Part shown: in pieces, positions 27,447 through 35,465 of the stretch
Position numbering within the stretch: position 1 is the stretch's first letter
Layout of the letters: every line of letters begins with the position of its first letter
From: Pseudoalteromonas rubra
GTDB taxonomy: Bacteria; Pseudomonadota; Gammaproteobacteria; Enterobacterales; Alteromonadaceae
Reading direction: 5' to 3'
Length of the DNA: 64,000 nt
Assembly (NCBI RefSeq): GCF_000238295.3
Contig: NZ_AHCD03000040.1
Location: forward strand, 1 to 64,000
Notes under the pieces: model-generated
Told to the model about the DNA's origin: nothing
The model's input: only the letters and a program-made list of their open reading frames with translations
Databases searched by the model: none
Made by a program: the position numbers and the translations under genes

Positions 27447-27523
27447 CGGCGATTAGCGCAGCTTGGTAGCGCACTTGGTTTGGGTCCAAGGGGTCGCAGG
27501 TTCAAATCCTGCATCGCCGACCA
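27447..27523 (+). tRNA. tRNA-Pro(TGG), copy 8
   Basis: 77 nt, anticodon TGG, CCA encoded. Last of the uninterrupted run; followed by a longer spacer before tRNA-Arg. Confidence 0.97.
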
Positions 27524-27596
27524 CTTTCTTTTTATCTTAAGAAGAAAGTAAATCAACGAAAGTTGGTGGTATGCACGAAGAAGCATTCTTTGCGCC

Positions 27597-27673
<77 letters not shown>

Positions 27674-27694
27674 TTTTAAAATCCACATTGTAGT

Positions 27695-27771
27695 GGCGGC
27701 TGTAGCTCAGTTGGTAGAGCCCCGGATTGTGATTCCGGTTGTCGCGAGTTCAAGCCTCGTCAGTCGCCCCA
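27695..27771 (+). tRNA. tRNA-His(GTG)
   Basis: 77 nt including the extra 5' G (position -1) that pairs with C73, the identity mark of tRNA-His. Anticodon GTG in the loop TTGTGAT; CCA encoded. Confidence 0.96.
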
Positions 27772-27790
27772 TCTACAAAACCTATATGTT

Positions 27791-27867
27791 CGGCGATTAG
27801 CGCAGCTTGGTAGCGCACTTGGTTTGGGTCCAAGGGGTCGCAGGTTCAAATCCTGCATCGCCGACCA
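27791..27867 (+). tRNA. tRNA-Pro(TGG), copy 9
   Basis: 77 nt, anticodon TGG, the same body as copies 1-8, placed after tRNA-His. Confidence 0.97.
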
Positions 27868-27887
27868 CTTTCAAAAATTTATACATT

Positions 27888-27964
27888 CGGCGATTAGCGC
27901 AGCTTGGTAGCGCACTTGGTTTGGGTCCAAGGGGTCGCAGGTTCAAATCCTGCATCGCCGACCA
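27888..27964 (+). tRNA. tRNA-Pro(TGG), copy 10
   Basis: 77 nt, anticodon TGG; joined to copy 9 by the standard 20-bp spacer. Confidence 0.97.
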
Positions 27965-28295
27965 TCTCTTCTTTCCTTTATTTTCCTAATACTGTTTTAT
28001 CTCTCTACTTTTGTCCTTAGTAACATCAATTATTTGCCGTGATTGCTCGACTCTCCCGTTTTATAGGTTATAATGCCGCGTCTATTATTTAACATAGCGC
28101 CCTGTCTGGGCAGGCAGCAAGTCAGACAGAGATCAGCACTGGTTTTTAAACACCAAATGTTGGGATGTTTTAACGGTGATATGCTTAATCGATATTGAGC
28201 AAATATGATGGTCTGCTGTCATCTGATCTGATAAAAAGTCGACTTGTTTGTAAGGAAGGCGCGTAGTCGCCAAAAATGAAAATTGAGGTTATATC
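27965..28295 (+). promoter_or_regulatory. tig upstream region
   Basis: 331 bases without a gene. A TATAAT (28069-28074) followed by GCCGCG is a plausible -10, but no good -35 stands 16-18 bases before it. CTGTCTG (about 28101) and CAGACAG (about 28123) form an inverted repeat in the leader. TTGAGGTT precedes the tig start. Confidence 0.45.
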
Positions 28296-29603
28296 ATGCA
28301 AGTTTCTGTTGAGACGACTCAAGGTCTTGAGCGCCGTCTGACTATCACAGTTCCAGCTGAGAACGTTGAGACTGAAGTAAAAAAACGCTTACAACAACTG
28401 GCTAAAACACAGCGTATCGACGGCTTCCGTCCGGGTAAAGTACCAGTTTCTGTTATCAAAAAGCGCTACGGTGCTGCTGTGATGCAAGAAGTTGCTGGTG
28501 AGTTGATGCAACGCAACTACATCGAAGCAATTGTTTCTGAAAAGATCAACCCTGCTGGCGCGCCTACTTTTGCTCCTAAGTCACTGGAAGTGGGTAAGGA
28601 CCTGGAGTTTGATGCGACTTTTGAAGTTTACCCAGAAGTTGAACTGAAAGATCTTGAAAAGATTTCAGTAGAGAAGCCTGTTGTTGACGTAACAGAAGAT
28701 GATCTGGCAAACATGCTGGAAACTCTGCGTAAGCAACACGCTAGCTGGACTGAAAGCGATGCAGTAGCGGGTGAGAAAGACCGTGTAACAATCGACTTCC
28801 TGGGTACAGTTGAAGGCGAAGAGTTCGAAGGCGGTAAAGCAGAAGACTTCCCACTTGAACTTGGTCAAGGTCGCATGATCCCTGGTTTCGAAGATGGCAT
28901 CATCGGTAAGAAAGCAGGCGAAGAAGTCGTTGCAGACGTTACTTTCCCTGAAGAATATCACGCTGAAAACCTGAAAGGTAAAGCTGCACAGTTCAAAATC
29001 ACTGTGAAGAAAGTTGAAGTTCAGGAACTACCAGAGCTAACTGACGAGTTCGCAACTAAATTCGGTGTTGCTGAAGGCGGCGTTGATGCACTGAAAGAAG
29101 AAGTGAAGAAAAACATGACGCGTGAACTTGGTCAGGCTGTGAAAGCTCAGATCAAAGATCAAGCGATCAAAGGTTTGCTAGAGACTAACGAAGTAGAAGT
29201 GCCAAAAGCACTTATCGACCAAGAAATCGATGCACTTCGTCAGCAAGCAGCACAACGTTTTGGCGGCGACGCGAAGAACATGCCTGAGCTACCAGCTGAG
29301 CTGTTCCATGAGCAAGCTGTAACACGTGTTAAAACTGGCCTTCTGTTAGGTGAAGTGATCAAAGCAAATGAGATCACAGTAGATGATGCAAAAGTTGAAG
29401 AGCTAATCGAAACTGTTGCTTCTGCTTATGAAGATCCAAGCGAAGTAGTTGCATACTACAAAGGCAATGATCAGTTGATGCAGCAAATGCGCAACGTAGC
29501 AATGGAAGAGCAAGCTGTAGATGCAATTCTGGCAGCTGCTGAGGTTGCTGATGTTGAGAAGTCTTTTGACGACATCATGAACCCACAACAGGCTGCTCAG
29601 TAA
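28296..29603 (+). CDS. tig: Trigger factor, ribosome-bound chaperone and prolyl isomerase
   Basis: 435 residues. The N-terminal ribosome-docking domain carries the signature GFRPGKVP (about residues 43-50). An FKBP-type isomerase domain follows (about 150-245, with DRVTIDFLGTVEGEEFEGG and LGQGRMIPGFEDGI). The C-terminal helical arms form the substrate cradle. It folds nascent chains at the exit tunnel. First of the classical tig-clpP-clpX-lon-hupB-ppiD block. Codon use appears strongly biased, as expected for an abundant protein. Confidence 0.98.
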   Translation: MQVSVETTQGLERRLTITVPAENVETEVKKRLQQLAKTQRIDGFRPGKVPVSVIKKRYGAAVMQEVAGELMQRNYIEAIVSEKINPAGAPTFAPKSLEVGKDLEFDATFEVYPEVELKDLEKISVEKPVVDVTEDDLANMLETLRKQHASWTESDAVAGEKDRVTIDFLGTVEGEEFEGGKAEDFPLELGQGRMIPGFEDGIIGKKAGEEVVADVTFPEEYHAENLKGKAAQFKITVKKVEVQELPELTDEFATKFGVAEGGVDALKEEVKKNMTRELGQAVKAQIKDQAIKGLLETNEVEVPKALIDQEIDALRQQAAQRFGGDAKNMPELPAELFHEQAVTRVKTGLLLGEVIKANEITVDDAKVEELIETVASAYEDPSEVVAYYKGNDQLMQQMRNVAMEEQAVDAILAAAEVADVEKSFDDIMNPQQAAQ

Positions 29604-29659
29604 GCACTTTTGATCTCGTCAAAGACGAAATCATTGACTTACTGTTAAGCTAACGTTTA

Positions 29660-29706
29660 AATGGCTCGTATTGCTCTGTGTTTTGCAGTGCTGCGAGCCA
29701 TTTTTG
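29660..29706 (+). terminator. Terminator after tig
   Basis: AATGGCTCG (29660-29668) pairs with CGAGCCATT (29694-29702) around a long loop, followed by TTTTGTTTT. It separates tig from clpP. Confidence 0.75.
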
Positions 29707-29882
29707 TTTTATTTGCTCAAAGCAACACGGTTGTGCGTATACTTTTGTTTATCAGCATCTTTTGTATAAACTTACGTCTATAAACTTCTTGTCACTTGAG
29801 TAAACAAATCGTGCTTGTCCTTTGTATGAGACAGGCGGCCAGGTTTTGCAGTGCACTTCCCTGTTTATAAGGAATCTATAAA

Positions 29883-30500
29883 ATGAATGACGGTATGTTT
29901 GATCCTCTAAACGCATTAGTCCCTATGGTTGTTGAACAAACAGCGAAGGGTGAGCGTTCTTATGACATCTATTCTCGTTTGCTTAAAGAGCGGATCATCT
30001 TCCTGACCGGTCAGGTTGAGGACCATATGGCAAACCTGATCGTTGCTCAGCTGCTGTTCTTGGAATCAGAAAGCCCTGAAAAAGACATTTACCTATACAT
30101 CAACTCACCTGGTGGCTCGGTGACCGCGGGTATGTCTATTTACGACACGATGAACTTCATCAAACCAGACGTCAGCACTGTGTGTGTTGGTCAGGCAGCC
30201 AGTATGGGTGCCTTCTTACTTTCTGGTGGTGCTAAAGGCAAACGTTACTGCCTGCCAAACTCCCGCGTCATGATCCATCAACCTTTGGGTGGTTTCCAGG
30301 GGCAGGCGTCGGACTTTGAGATCCATGCAAAAGAAATTCTGACGATTAAAGAAAAACTGAATCGTTTGATGGCTGAACATACAGGCCAACCTTATGATGT
30401 GATCGCGAACGACACTGACCGCGACAACTTTATGAATGCAGAGCAAGCCGTGGACTACGGTTTGGTTGATGCCGTTCATAGCAGCAGAAATATCAAGTAA
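29883..30500 (+). CDS. clpP: ATP-dependent Clp protease proteolytic subunit
   Basis: 205-residue serine protease that forms two stacked heptamers and is fed by ClpX or ClpA. Catalytic residues visible: Ser107 in GQAASMGAFLLS, His132 in RVMIHQPLGG, Asp181 in NDTDRDNFM. SPGGSVTAGMSIYDTM is the conserved handle region. The N-terminal ten residues probably form the processed propeptide. ClpX follows 143 bases downstream. No sigma-32-type promoter was evident in the 280-base upstream gap. Confidence 0.99.
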   Translation: MNDGMFDPLNALVPMVVEQTAKGERSYDIYSRLLKERIIFLTGQVEDHMANLIVAQLLFLESESPEKDIYLYINSPGGSVTAGMSIYDTMNFIKPDVSTVCVGQAASMGAFLLSGGAKGKRYCLPNSRVMIHQPLGGFQGQASDFEIHAKEILTIKEKLNRLMAEHTGQPYDVIANDTDRDNFMNAEQAVDYGLVDAVHSSRNIK

Positions 30501-30555
30501 TCTGTATTGGGCTGGCGTGTTTCTGAACTCTGTTAGATAAATGCATCTGGCCCGG

Positions 30556-30585
30556 CTATACCAAAGGCAAAATTCTTTGGTATAG
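30556..30585. repeat. Inverted repeat between clpP and clpX
   Basis: CTATACCAAAG (30556-30566) pairs with CTTTGGTATAG (30575-30585), an 11-bp perfect stem with an 8-base loop. There is no T-run, so it is more likely an RNA-stability or processing hairpin than a terminator. Confidence 0.7.
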
Positions 30586-30643
30586 TTAAAACATGTATTG
30601 TGTTATCGAAGTAGATAACTGACCAAATTTAAGAGGTAGCTGA

Positions 30644-31927
30644 ATGTCAGACACTCCTACAGACGGCGACAAGAATAGTAAGCTCTTATACTGCTCATTT
30701 TGTGGTAAGAGCCAACATGAAGTACGCAAGTTGATCGCTGGACCGTCAGTGTACATTTGTGATGAATGCGTCGAACTGTGTAACGACATCATTAGAGAAG
30801 AAATCAAGGATATAGCGCCGCAACATGATTCGTCTGATAAATTGCCGGTACCAAGAGAAATCCGCAATCACCTTGATGACTACGTGATTGGCCAGGAGCA
30901 CGCGAAAAAAGTGCTCTCAGTTGCTGTTTATAACCATTACAAGCGACTGAAAAATCAAGGCTTAAAAGGCGATGTTGAGCTTGGTAAGAGTAACATCCTG
31001 CTAATCGGTCCAACAGGTAGTGGTAAAACACTACTTGCAGAAACACTGGCACGCTTACTGGATGTGCCTTTTACGATGGCTGATGCAACCACATTAACTG
31101 AAGCCGGTTATGTGGGTGAGGATGTCGAGAATATTATCCAGAAGCTTTTACAGAAGTGTGACTACGACGTAGAAAAAGCTCAGCGTGGTATCGTATACAT
31201 CGATGAAATCGACAAAATTTCGCGTAAGTCGGATAACCCATCCATCACGCGTGACGTGTCTGGTGAAGGCGTGCAACAGGCGCTACTAAAACTCATCGAA
31301 GGCACTGTCGCTTCGGTACCGCCACAAGGCGGACGTAAGCATCCTCAACAAGAGTTTTTGCAAGTAGACACATCGAAAATCCTGTTTATTTGTGGTGGTG
31401 CCTTTGCCGGTCTGGACAAAGTCATCGAACAACGTAGCCATACCAACACGGGTATTGGTTTTGGTGCTCAGGTTAAGTCATCCGATAGCGAACGTTCTTT
31501 AAGCGAAACATTCAAAGATGTTGAGCCTGAAGATCTGGTCAAGTATGGTCTGATCCCTGAGTTTATCGGCCGACTACCAGTTGTTGCGACCTTAGCTGAA
31601 CTCGATGAAGATGCACTCATTCAAATCCTCAATGAGCCTAAAAACGCGCTGACCAAGCAATATGGTGCGTTGTTCAAAATGGAAGGGGTTGAACTTGAGT
31701 TCCGAGAAGATGCTCTGAGAGCCATCGCGCACAAGGCTATGGAAAGAAAAACGGGTGCCCGTGGACTACGCTCTATTGTTGAGGGCGTGTTGCTGGACAC
31801 CATGTATGACCTGCCTTCAATAGAAGATGTAAGTAAAGTTGTGGTAGACGAAACCGTCATTAAAGGTGAGTCTGACCCAATTTTAATATACGAAAATAAC
31901 AGTCAGGATAAAGCTGCGTCAGAATGA
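30644..31927 (+). CDS. clpX: ATP-dependent Clp protease ATP-binding subunit
   Basis: 427-residue AAA+ unfoldase that recognises tagged substrates and threads them into ClpP. N-terminal zinc-binding domain with Cys17, Cys20, Cys39 and Cys42. Walker A GPTGSGKT at 122-129, Walker B VYIDEID at about 184-190, the pore-loop GYVG at about 155-158, and the ClpP-docking IGF loop (TGIGFGAQV, about 268-276). Conventional length. Confidence 0.99.
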   Translation: MSDTPTDGDKNSKLLYCSFCGKSQHEVRKLIAGPSVYICDECVELCNDIIREEIKDIAPQHDSSDKLPVPREIRNHLDDYVIGQEHAKKVLSVAVYNHYKRLKNQGLKGDVELGKSNILLIGPTGSGKTLLAETLARLLDVPFTMADATTLTEAGYVGEDVENIIQKLLQKCDYDVEKAQRGIVYIDEIDKISRKSDNPSITRDVSGEGVQQALLKLIEGTVASVPPQGGRKHPQQEFLQVDTSKILFICGGAFAGLDKVIEQRSHTNTGIGFGAQVKSSDSERSLSETFKDVEPEDLVKYGLIPEFIGRLPVVATLAELDEDALIQILNEPKNALTKQYGALFKMEGVELEFREDALRAIAHKAMERKTGARGLRSIVEGVLLDTMYDLPSIEDVSKVVVDETVIKGESDPILIYENNSQDKAASE

Positions 31928-31945
31928 CGACCCGGTTTTATCGCA

Positions 31946-31971
31946 AAAAGGAGCCTCAGGCTCCTTTTTTT
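31946..31971 (+). terminator. Terminator after clpX
   Basis: AAAAGGAGCC-TCA-GGCTCCTTTT followed by further Ts: a strong 10-bp stem with a 3-base loop. Confidence 0.9.
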
Positions 31972-32002
31972 GTCTACAGTTTAGTTGTACCAGCAATCTA
32001 TA

Positions 32003-32164
32003 ATACCAATTTCACTTAATACCTGTTCAATTTGACGGAGCAAATATGACGCTAACAGCGTTAAAAATTTCTTATTTAGAACAACTAAATAGCAAAATTT
32101 TTGCCTTGTTATCGAGCCCGTTTTCTTGCCTCAAAATGGAACACTTAATTAAGCAAATTGGTAT
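32003..32164. mobile_element. MITE-like element between clpX and lon
   Basis: 162 bp bounded by perfect 10-bp terminal inverted repeats ATACCAATTT (32003-32012) and AAATTGGTAT (32155-32164). It has no coding capacity. Elements ending ATACCAATT are a familiar sight between genes in Pseudoalteromonas and related genomes, to my recollection. No clear target-site duplication was seen. It lies between the clpX terminator and the lon promoter. Confidence 0.65.
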
Positions 32165-32201
32165 AAACTCAAACTAGAAATTGATATGGATTGGTATATA
32201 G

Positions 32202-32230
32202 GTTGAACTTTTTGAAGGCAATCCCCATAT
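32202..32230 (+). promoter_or_regulatory. Sigma-32-type heat-shock promoter of lon
   Basis: GTTGAA (32202-32207), 15-base spacer, CCCCATAT (32223-32230), matching the RpoH consensus CTTGAA-N(13-15)-CCCCATNT. The lon start codon is 44 bases downstream. Confidence 0.8.
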
Positions 32231-32273
32231 ACTTCCCTAATCCTTGAAACTAATGAAGTGCGAAGAGAATATA

Positions 32274-34637
32274 ATGACGCTTGAGAGAATGGATCGAGTC
32301 GAGATACCCGTATTGGCACTGCGTGATGTGGTCGTATACCCTCATATGGTGATCCCGCTGTTTGTAGGCAGAGAAAAATCAATAAAATGCCTTGAAGCAG
32401 CGATGGAAAATGACAAGCAAATTTTTTTGGTGGCGCAAAAAGAAGCGTCAATTGATGACCCCGACACGGATGACATTTATCAGGTCGGTACTGTCGCCAC
32501 TGTGCTGCAATTGCTGAAGCTGCCTGATGGTACGGTTAAAGTGCTGGTTGAAGGTACCCAGCGAGCCAAAATCGAACGATTTTTGGTGACAGATGATTAC
32601 TTCCTGGCTGAAGCACAGTTTATTGCCTCTGAGAACATTGAAGGTCCTGAGCAGGATATCTTTATCCGCAGTGCCATCAGTCAGTTTGAAGGGTATGTAA
32701 AGCTCAACAAGAAGATCCCACCAGAAGTACTGACTTCTGTTTCCGGCATTGATGAAACTGCACGCCTTGCGGACACAATGGCGGCGCATATGCCGATTAA
32801 AGTACCAGAGAAACAAAAGGTACTTGAGCTGTACAACGTCACCGACCGCTTAGAATATCTCATGGCCCTGATGGAGGGTGAGATTGACCTGCTTCAGGTC
32901 GAGAAAAAGATCCGCTCGCGGGTCAAAAAGCAGATGGAAAAGTCTCAGCGCGAGTACTATCTCAATGAACAAATGAAAGCCATCCAGAAAGAGCTGGGTG
33001 AGCTGGATGATGTGCCTGATGAATTTGAAGCGCTGAAAAAGCGTATCTCGGAAGCACAGATGCCCAAAGAGGCGGAAGAAAAGGCAACCTCTGAGCTAAA
33101 TAAGCTGAAGATGATGTCACCTATGTCGGCCGAGGCAACTGTGGTGCGTTCTTATATCGATACACTGATTGGCGTCCCCTGGAAAAAGCGTTCTAAAGTT
33201 AAGAAAGACTTGGCCAATGCCCAAAAGATCCTGGATGCTGACCACTATGGTCTGGAAAAAGTTAAAGAGCGCATTATCGAGTATTTGGCAGTTCAGCAAC
33301 GGACAAACAAGCTGAAAGGGCCAATTTTGTGTCTTGTGGGACCGCCTGGGGTTGGTAAAACCAGTTTGGGGCAATCTATCGCACGTTCAACAGGGCGTAA
33401 ATATGTACGCATGGCGTTGGGTGGCGTACGTGATGAAGCCGAGATACGGGGCCACAGACGTACTTATATCGGCTCAATGCCGGGTAAGCTTATCCAGAGT
33501 ATGACCAAAGTGGGTGTTAAGAACCCGTTGTTCCTGCTAGATGAAATCGACAAGATGTCTTCGGATATGCGCGGTGATCCGGCTTCAGCTTTATTAGAAG
33601 TGCTCGATCCGGAGCAAAACAGCAGTTTTGCTGATCACTATTTGGAAGTTGAGTATGATCTATCGGATGTGATGTTTGTTGCTACGTCCAATAGCTTCAA
33701 TATCCCGGGTCCATTGCTTGACCGTATGGAAGTGATCCGCTTGTCGGGTTATACCGAAGACGAAAAGCTCAACATCTCAAAGCAGCATTTGATCCCGAAG
33801 CAAATCAAGCGTAACGGATTGAAGGAGCATGAGATTGAGATTGAAGACAGTGCCATCATTGATACTATCCGCTACTACACACGAGAAGCGGGTGTCCGTA
33901 ACCTTGAGCGCGAGCTGTCCAAATTGTGTCGCAAAGCCGTTAAGAGTATTTTGCTGAGCAAGTCAAAAGACAAGGTTGTGATCAATGCTGAAAATCTGGA
34001 AAGCTATCTGGGTGTGCAGCGTTTTGATTACGGTAAGGCCGAAGATGGTGACCGTGTTGGTTTGGTTACAGGATTGGCCTGGACTGAAGTAGGTGGTGAC
34101 TTACTGACCATCGAATGTGCGGCAGTGCCTGGTAAGGGCAAGCTGGCGTATACAGGGTCTTTGGGTGATGTAATGCAGGAGTCGATCCAGGCGGCCATGA
34201 CTGTGGTACGCAATCGCGCTGAAAAGCTGCGGATCAATGGCGATTTCTACGAAAAGCGTGATATTCATGTTCATGTGCCTGAGGGTGCAACGCCGAAAGA
34301 TGGTCCAAGTGCAGGTATTGCCATGGTCACAGCGTTGGTTTCAAGCTTAACGGGTAACCCGGTGCGCAGTGATGTCGCAATGACAGGTGAAATCACCTTA
34401 CGTGGCGAAGTACTGCCGATTGGTGGGCTTAAAGAGAAGTTGCTTGCAGCGCACCGTGGTGGCATCAAAACCGTCGTCATTCCGAAGAAGAATGAGCGTG
34501 ACCTTAAAGAGATCCCGCAGAATGTTCTGGAAGGCCTTGAAATCCACCCTGTGAGCTGGATTGACGATGTTTTATCTCTGGCACTCGCTCATCCAGTAGA
34601 CAGTTTTACGGTTGAGTCGCAAAAGTCGGTTGGCTAA
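32274..34637 (+). CDS. lon: ATP-dependent protease La (Lon)
   Basis: 787 residues from the ATG at 32274. This start is preferred over an in-frame ATG at 32244 because MTLERMDRVEIPVLALRDVV matches the family N-terminus. N-terminal substrate-binding domain, AAA+ module with GPPGVGKT (about residues 356-363) and LLDEIDKM, and a C-terminal serine-lysine protease with Ser679 (KDGPSAG) and Lys722, the same numbering as E. coli Lon. It degrades misfolded and short-lived regulatory proteins in the cytoplasm. Driven by the heat-shock promoter described above. Confidence 0.99.
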   Translation: MTLERMDRVEIPVLALRDVVVYPHMVIPLFVGREKSIKCLEAAMENDKQIFLVAQKEASIDDPDTDDIYQVGTVATVLQLLKLPDGTVKVLVEGTQRAKIERFLVTDDYFLAEAQFIASENIEGPEQDIFIRSAISQFEGYVKLNKKIPPEVLTSVSGIDETARLADTMAAHMPIKVPEKQKVLELYNVTDRLEYLMALMEGEIDLLQVEKKIRSRVKKQMEKSQREYYLNEQMKAIQKELGELDDVPDEFEALKKRISEAQMPKEAEEKATSELNKLKMMSPMSAEATVVRSYIDTLIGVPWKKRSKVKKDLANAQKILDADHYGLEKVKERIIEYLAVQQRTNKLKGPILCLVGPPGVGKTSLGQSIARSTGRKYVRMALGGVRDEAEIRGHRRTYIGSMPGKLIQSMTKVGVKNPLFLLDEIDKMSSDMRGDPASALLEVLDPEQNSSFADHYLEVEYDLSDVMFVATSNSFNIPGPLLDRMEVIRLSGYTEDEKLNISKQHLIPKQIKRNGLKEHEIEIEDSAIIDTIRYYTREAGVRNLERELSKLCRKAVKSILLSKSKDKVVINAENLESYLGVQRFDYGKAEDGDRVGLVTGLAWTEVGGDLLTIECAAVPGKGKLAYTGSLGDVMQESIQAAMTVVRNRAEKLRINGDFYEKRDIHVHVPEGATPKDGPSAGIAMVTALVSSLTGNPVRSDVAMTGEITLRGEVLPIGGLKEKLLAAHRGGIKTVVIPKKNERDLKEIPQNVLEGLEIHPVSWIDDVLSLALAHPVDSFTVESQKSVG

Positions 34638-34711
34638 AGCAGAAAAAGTATATAAAAGTGCGTAAAAAGGGTTTTCAAATCTACATGGTATGCTAACTTA
34701 AGCACTGTATT

Positions 34712-34747
34712 AGCCTGGTAGCCCACAACCCCCGTGGTTACTAGGCT
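34712..34747 (+). other. Imperfect hairpin between lon and hupB
   Basis: AGCCTGGTAGCCCAC folds back on GTGGTTACTAGGCT with a C-rich loop. A short T-run follows. It may be a weak lon terminator or a leader structure of hupB. Confidence 0.4.
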
Positions 34748-34861
34748 TTGAGACATTAGATGAAATAGAGAATCGTCAGATTTCTCTGAGTTAACTACAA
34801 AAGTGATGTTAGTGGTAAGCCCTCATCGCTCTTGATAATAACAATGTAAGAGGATGATATT

Positions 34862-35134
34862 GTGAATAAATCTCAATTAATCGATCAAATCGCAGCTGAT
34901 GCTGATATTTCTAAAGCGGCTGCTGGTCGTGCTCTGGATTCATTCATTGAGTCAGTAACTGGTGCGCTAAAAGACGGTGACTCAGTTGCCCTAGTCGGTT
35001 TTGGTACTTTCTCAGTGCGTGAGCGCGCAGCACGTACGGGTCGTAACCCACAAACTGGTGCGGCAATCGAAATCGCTGCAGCTAACATCCCATCTTTCAA
35101 AGCCGGTAAAGCTTTGAAAGACGCGGTAAACTAA
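34862..35134 (+). CDS. hupB: HU DNA-binding protein, beta-type
   Basis: 90 residues, typical of HU. It starts with GTG (MNKSQLIDQIAADADISKAAA) after AAGAGGAT. The DNA-clasping arm motif GRNPQTGAAIEI with its Pro tip is present (about residues 60-71), and FKAGKALKDAVN closes the protein. HU bends and compacts DNA non-specifically. Its position after lon matches the enteric lon-hupB-ppiD order. Confidence 0.98.
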   Translation: MNKSQLIDQIAADADISKAAAGRALDSFIESVTGALKDGDSVALVGFGTFSVRERAARTGRNPQTGAAIEIAAANIPSFKAGKALKDAVN

Positions 35135-35205
35135 GCAGATTTCGCTCAGTCTGCCCAACGACCTATGTTAAAATAGTGTGATTGGGCCAGATAAGCTTCA
35201 AGATA

Positions 35206-35236
35206 AAAAGCGTATCTGCTAAGATACGCTTTTTTT
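35206..35236 (+). terminator. Terminator after hupB
   Basis: AAAAGCGTATCT (35206-35217) and AGATACGCTTTT (35222-35233) form a 12-bp stem with loop GCTA, followed by TTT. Confidence 0.92.
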
Positions 35237-35465
35237 ATATCAGCTGGATAATGCCGTATATTGGCGAGGCTAATGGAGATGAAGCTAAGCGTGATACATC
35301 ACATACGCGCTTCGATAGTCTGCACATAGATGCTTGCAATCGCCGCGCTTATCCATATTAATAGGTACAGAGACAGGACGCTGGTGTGTCACATTCAGCG
35401 GTTCTGGGTACGCAGATAAACCCAAAGTACTGAGCGTGCTTTGACTTAGATAAGAGATAGAATAA

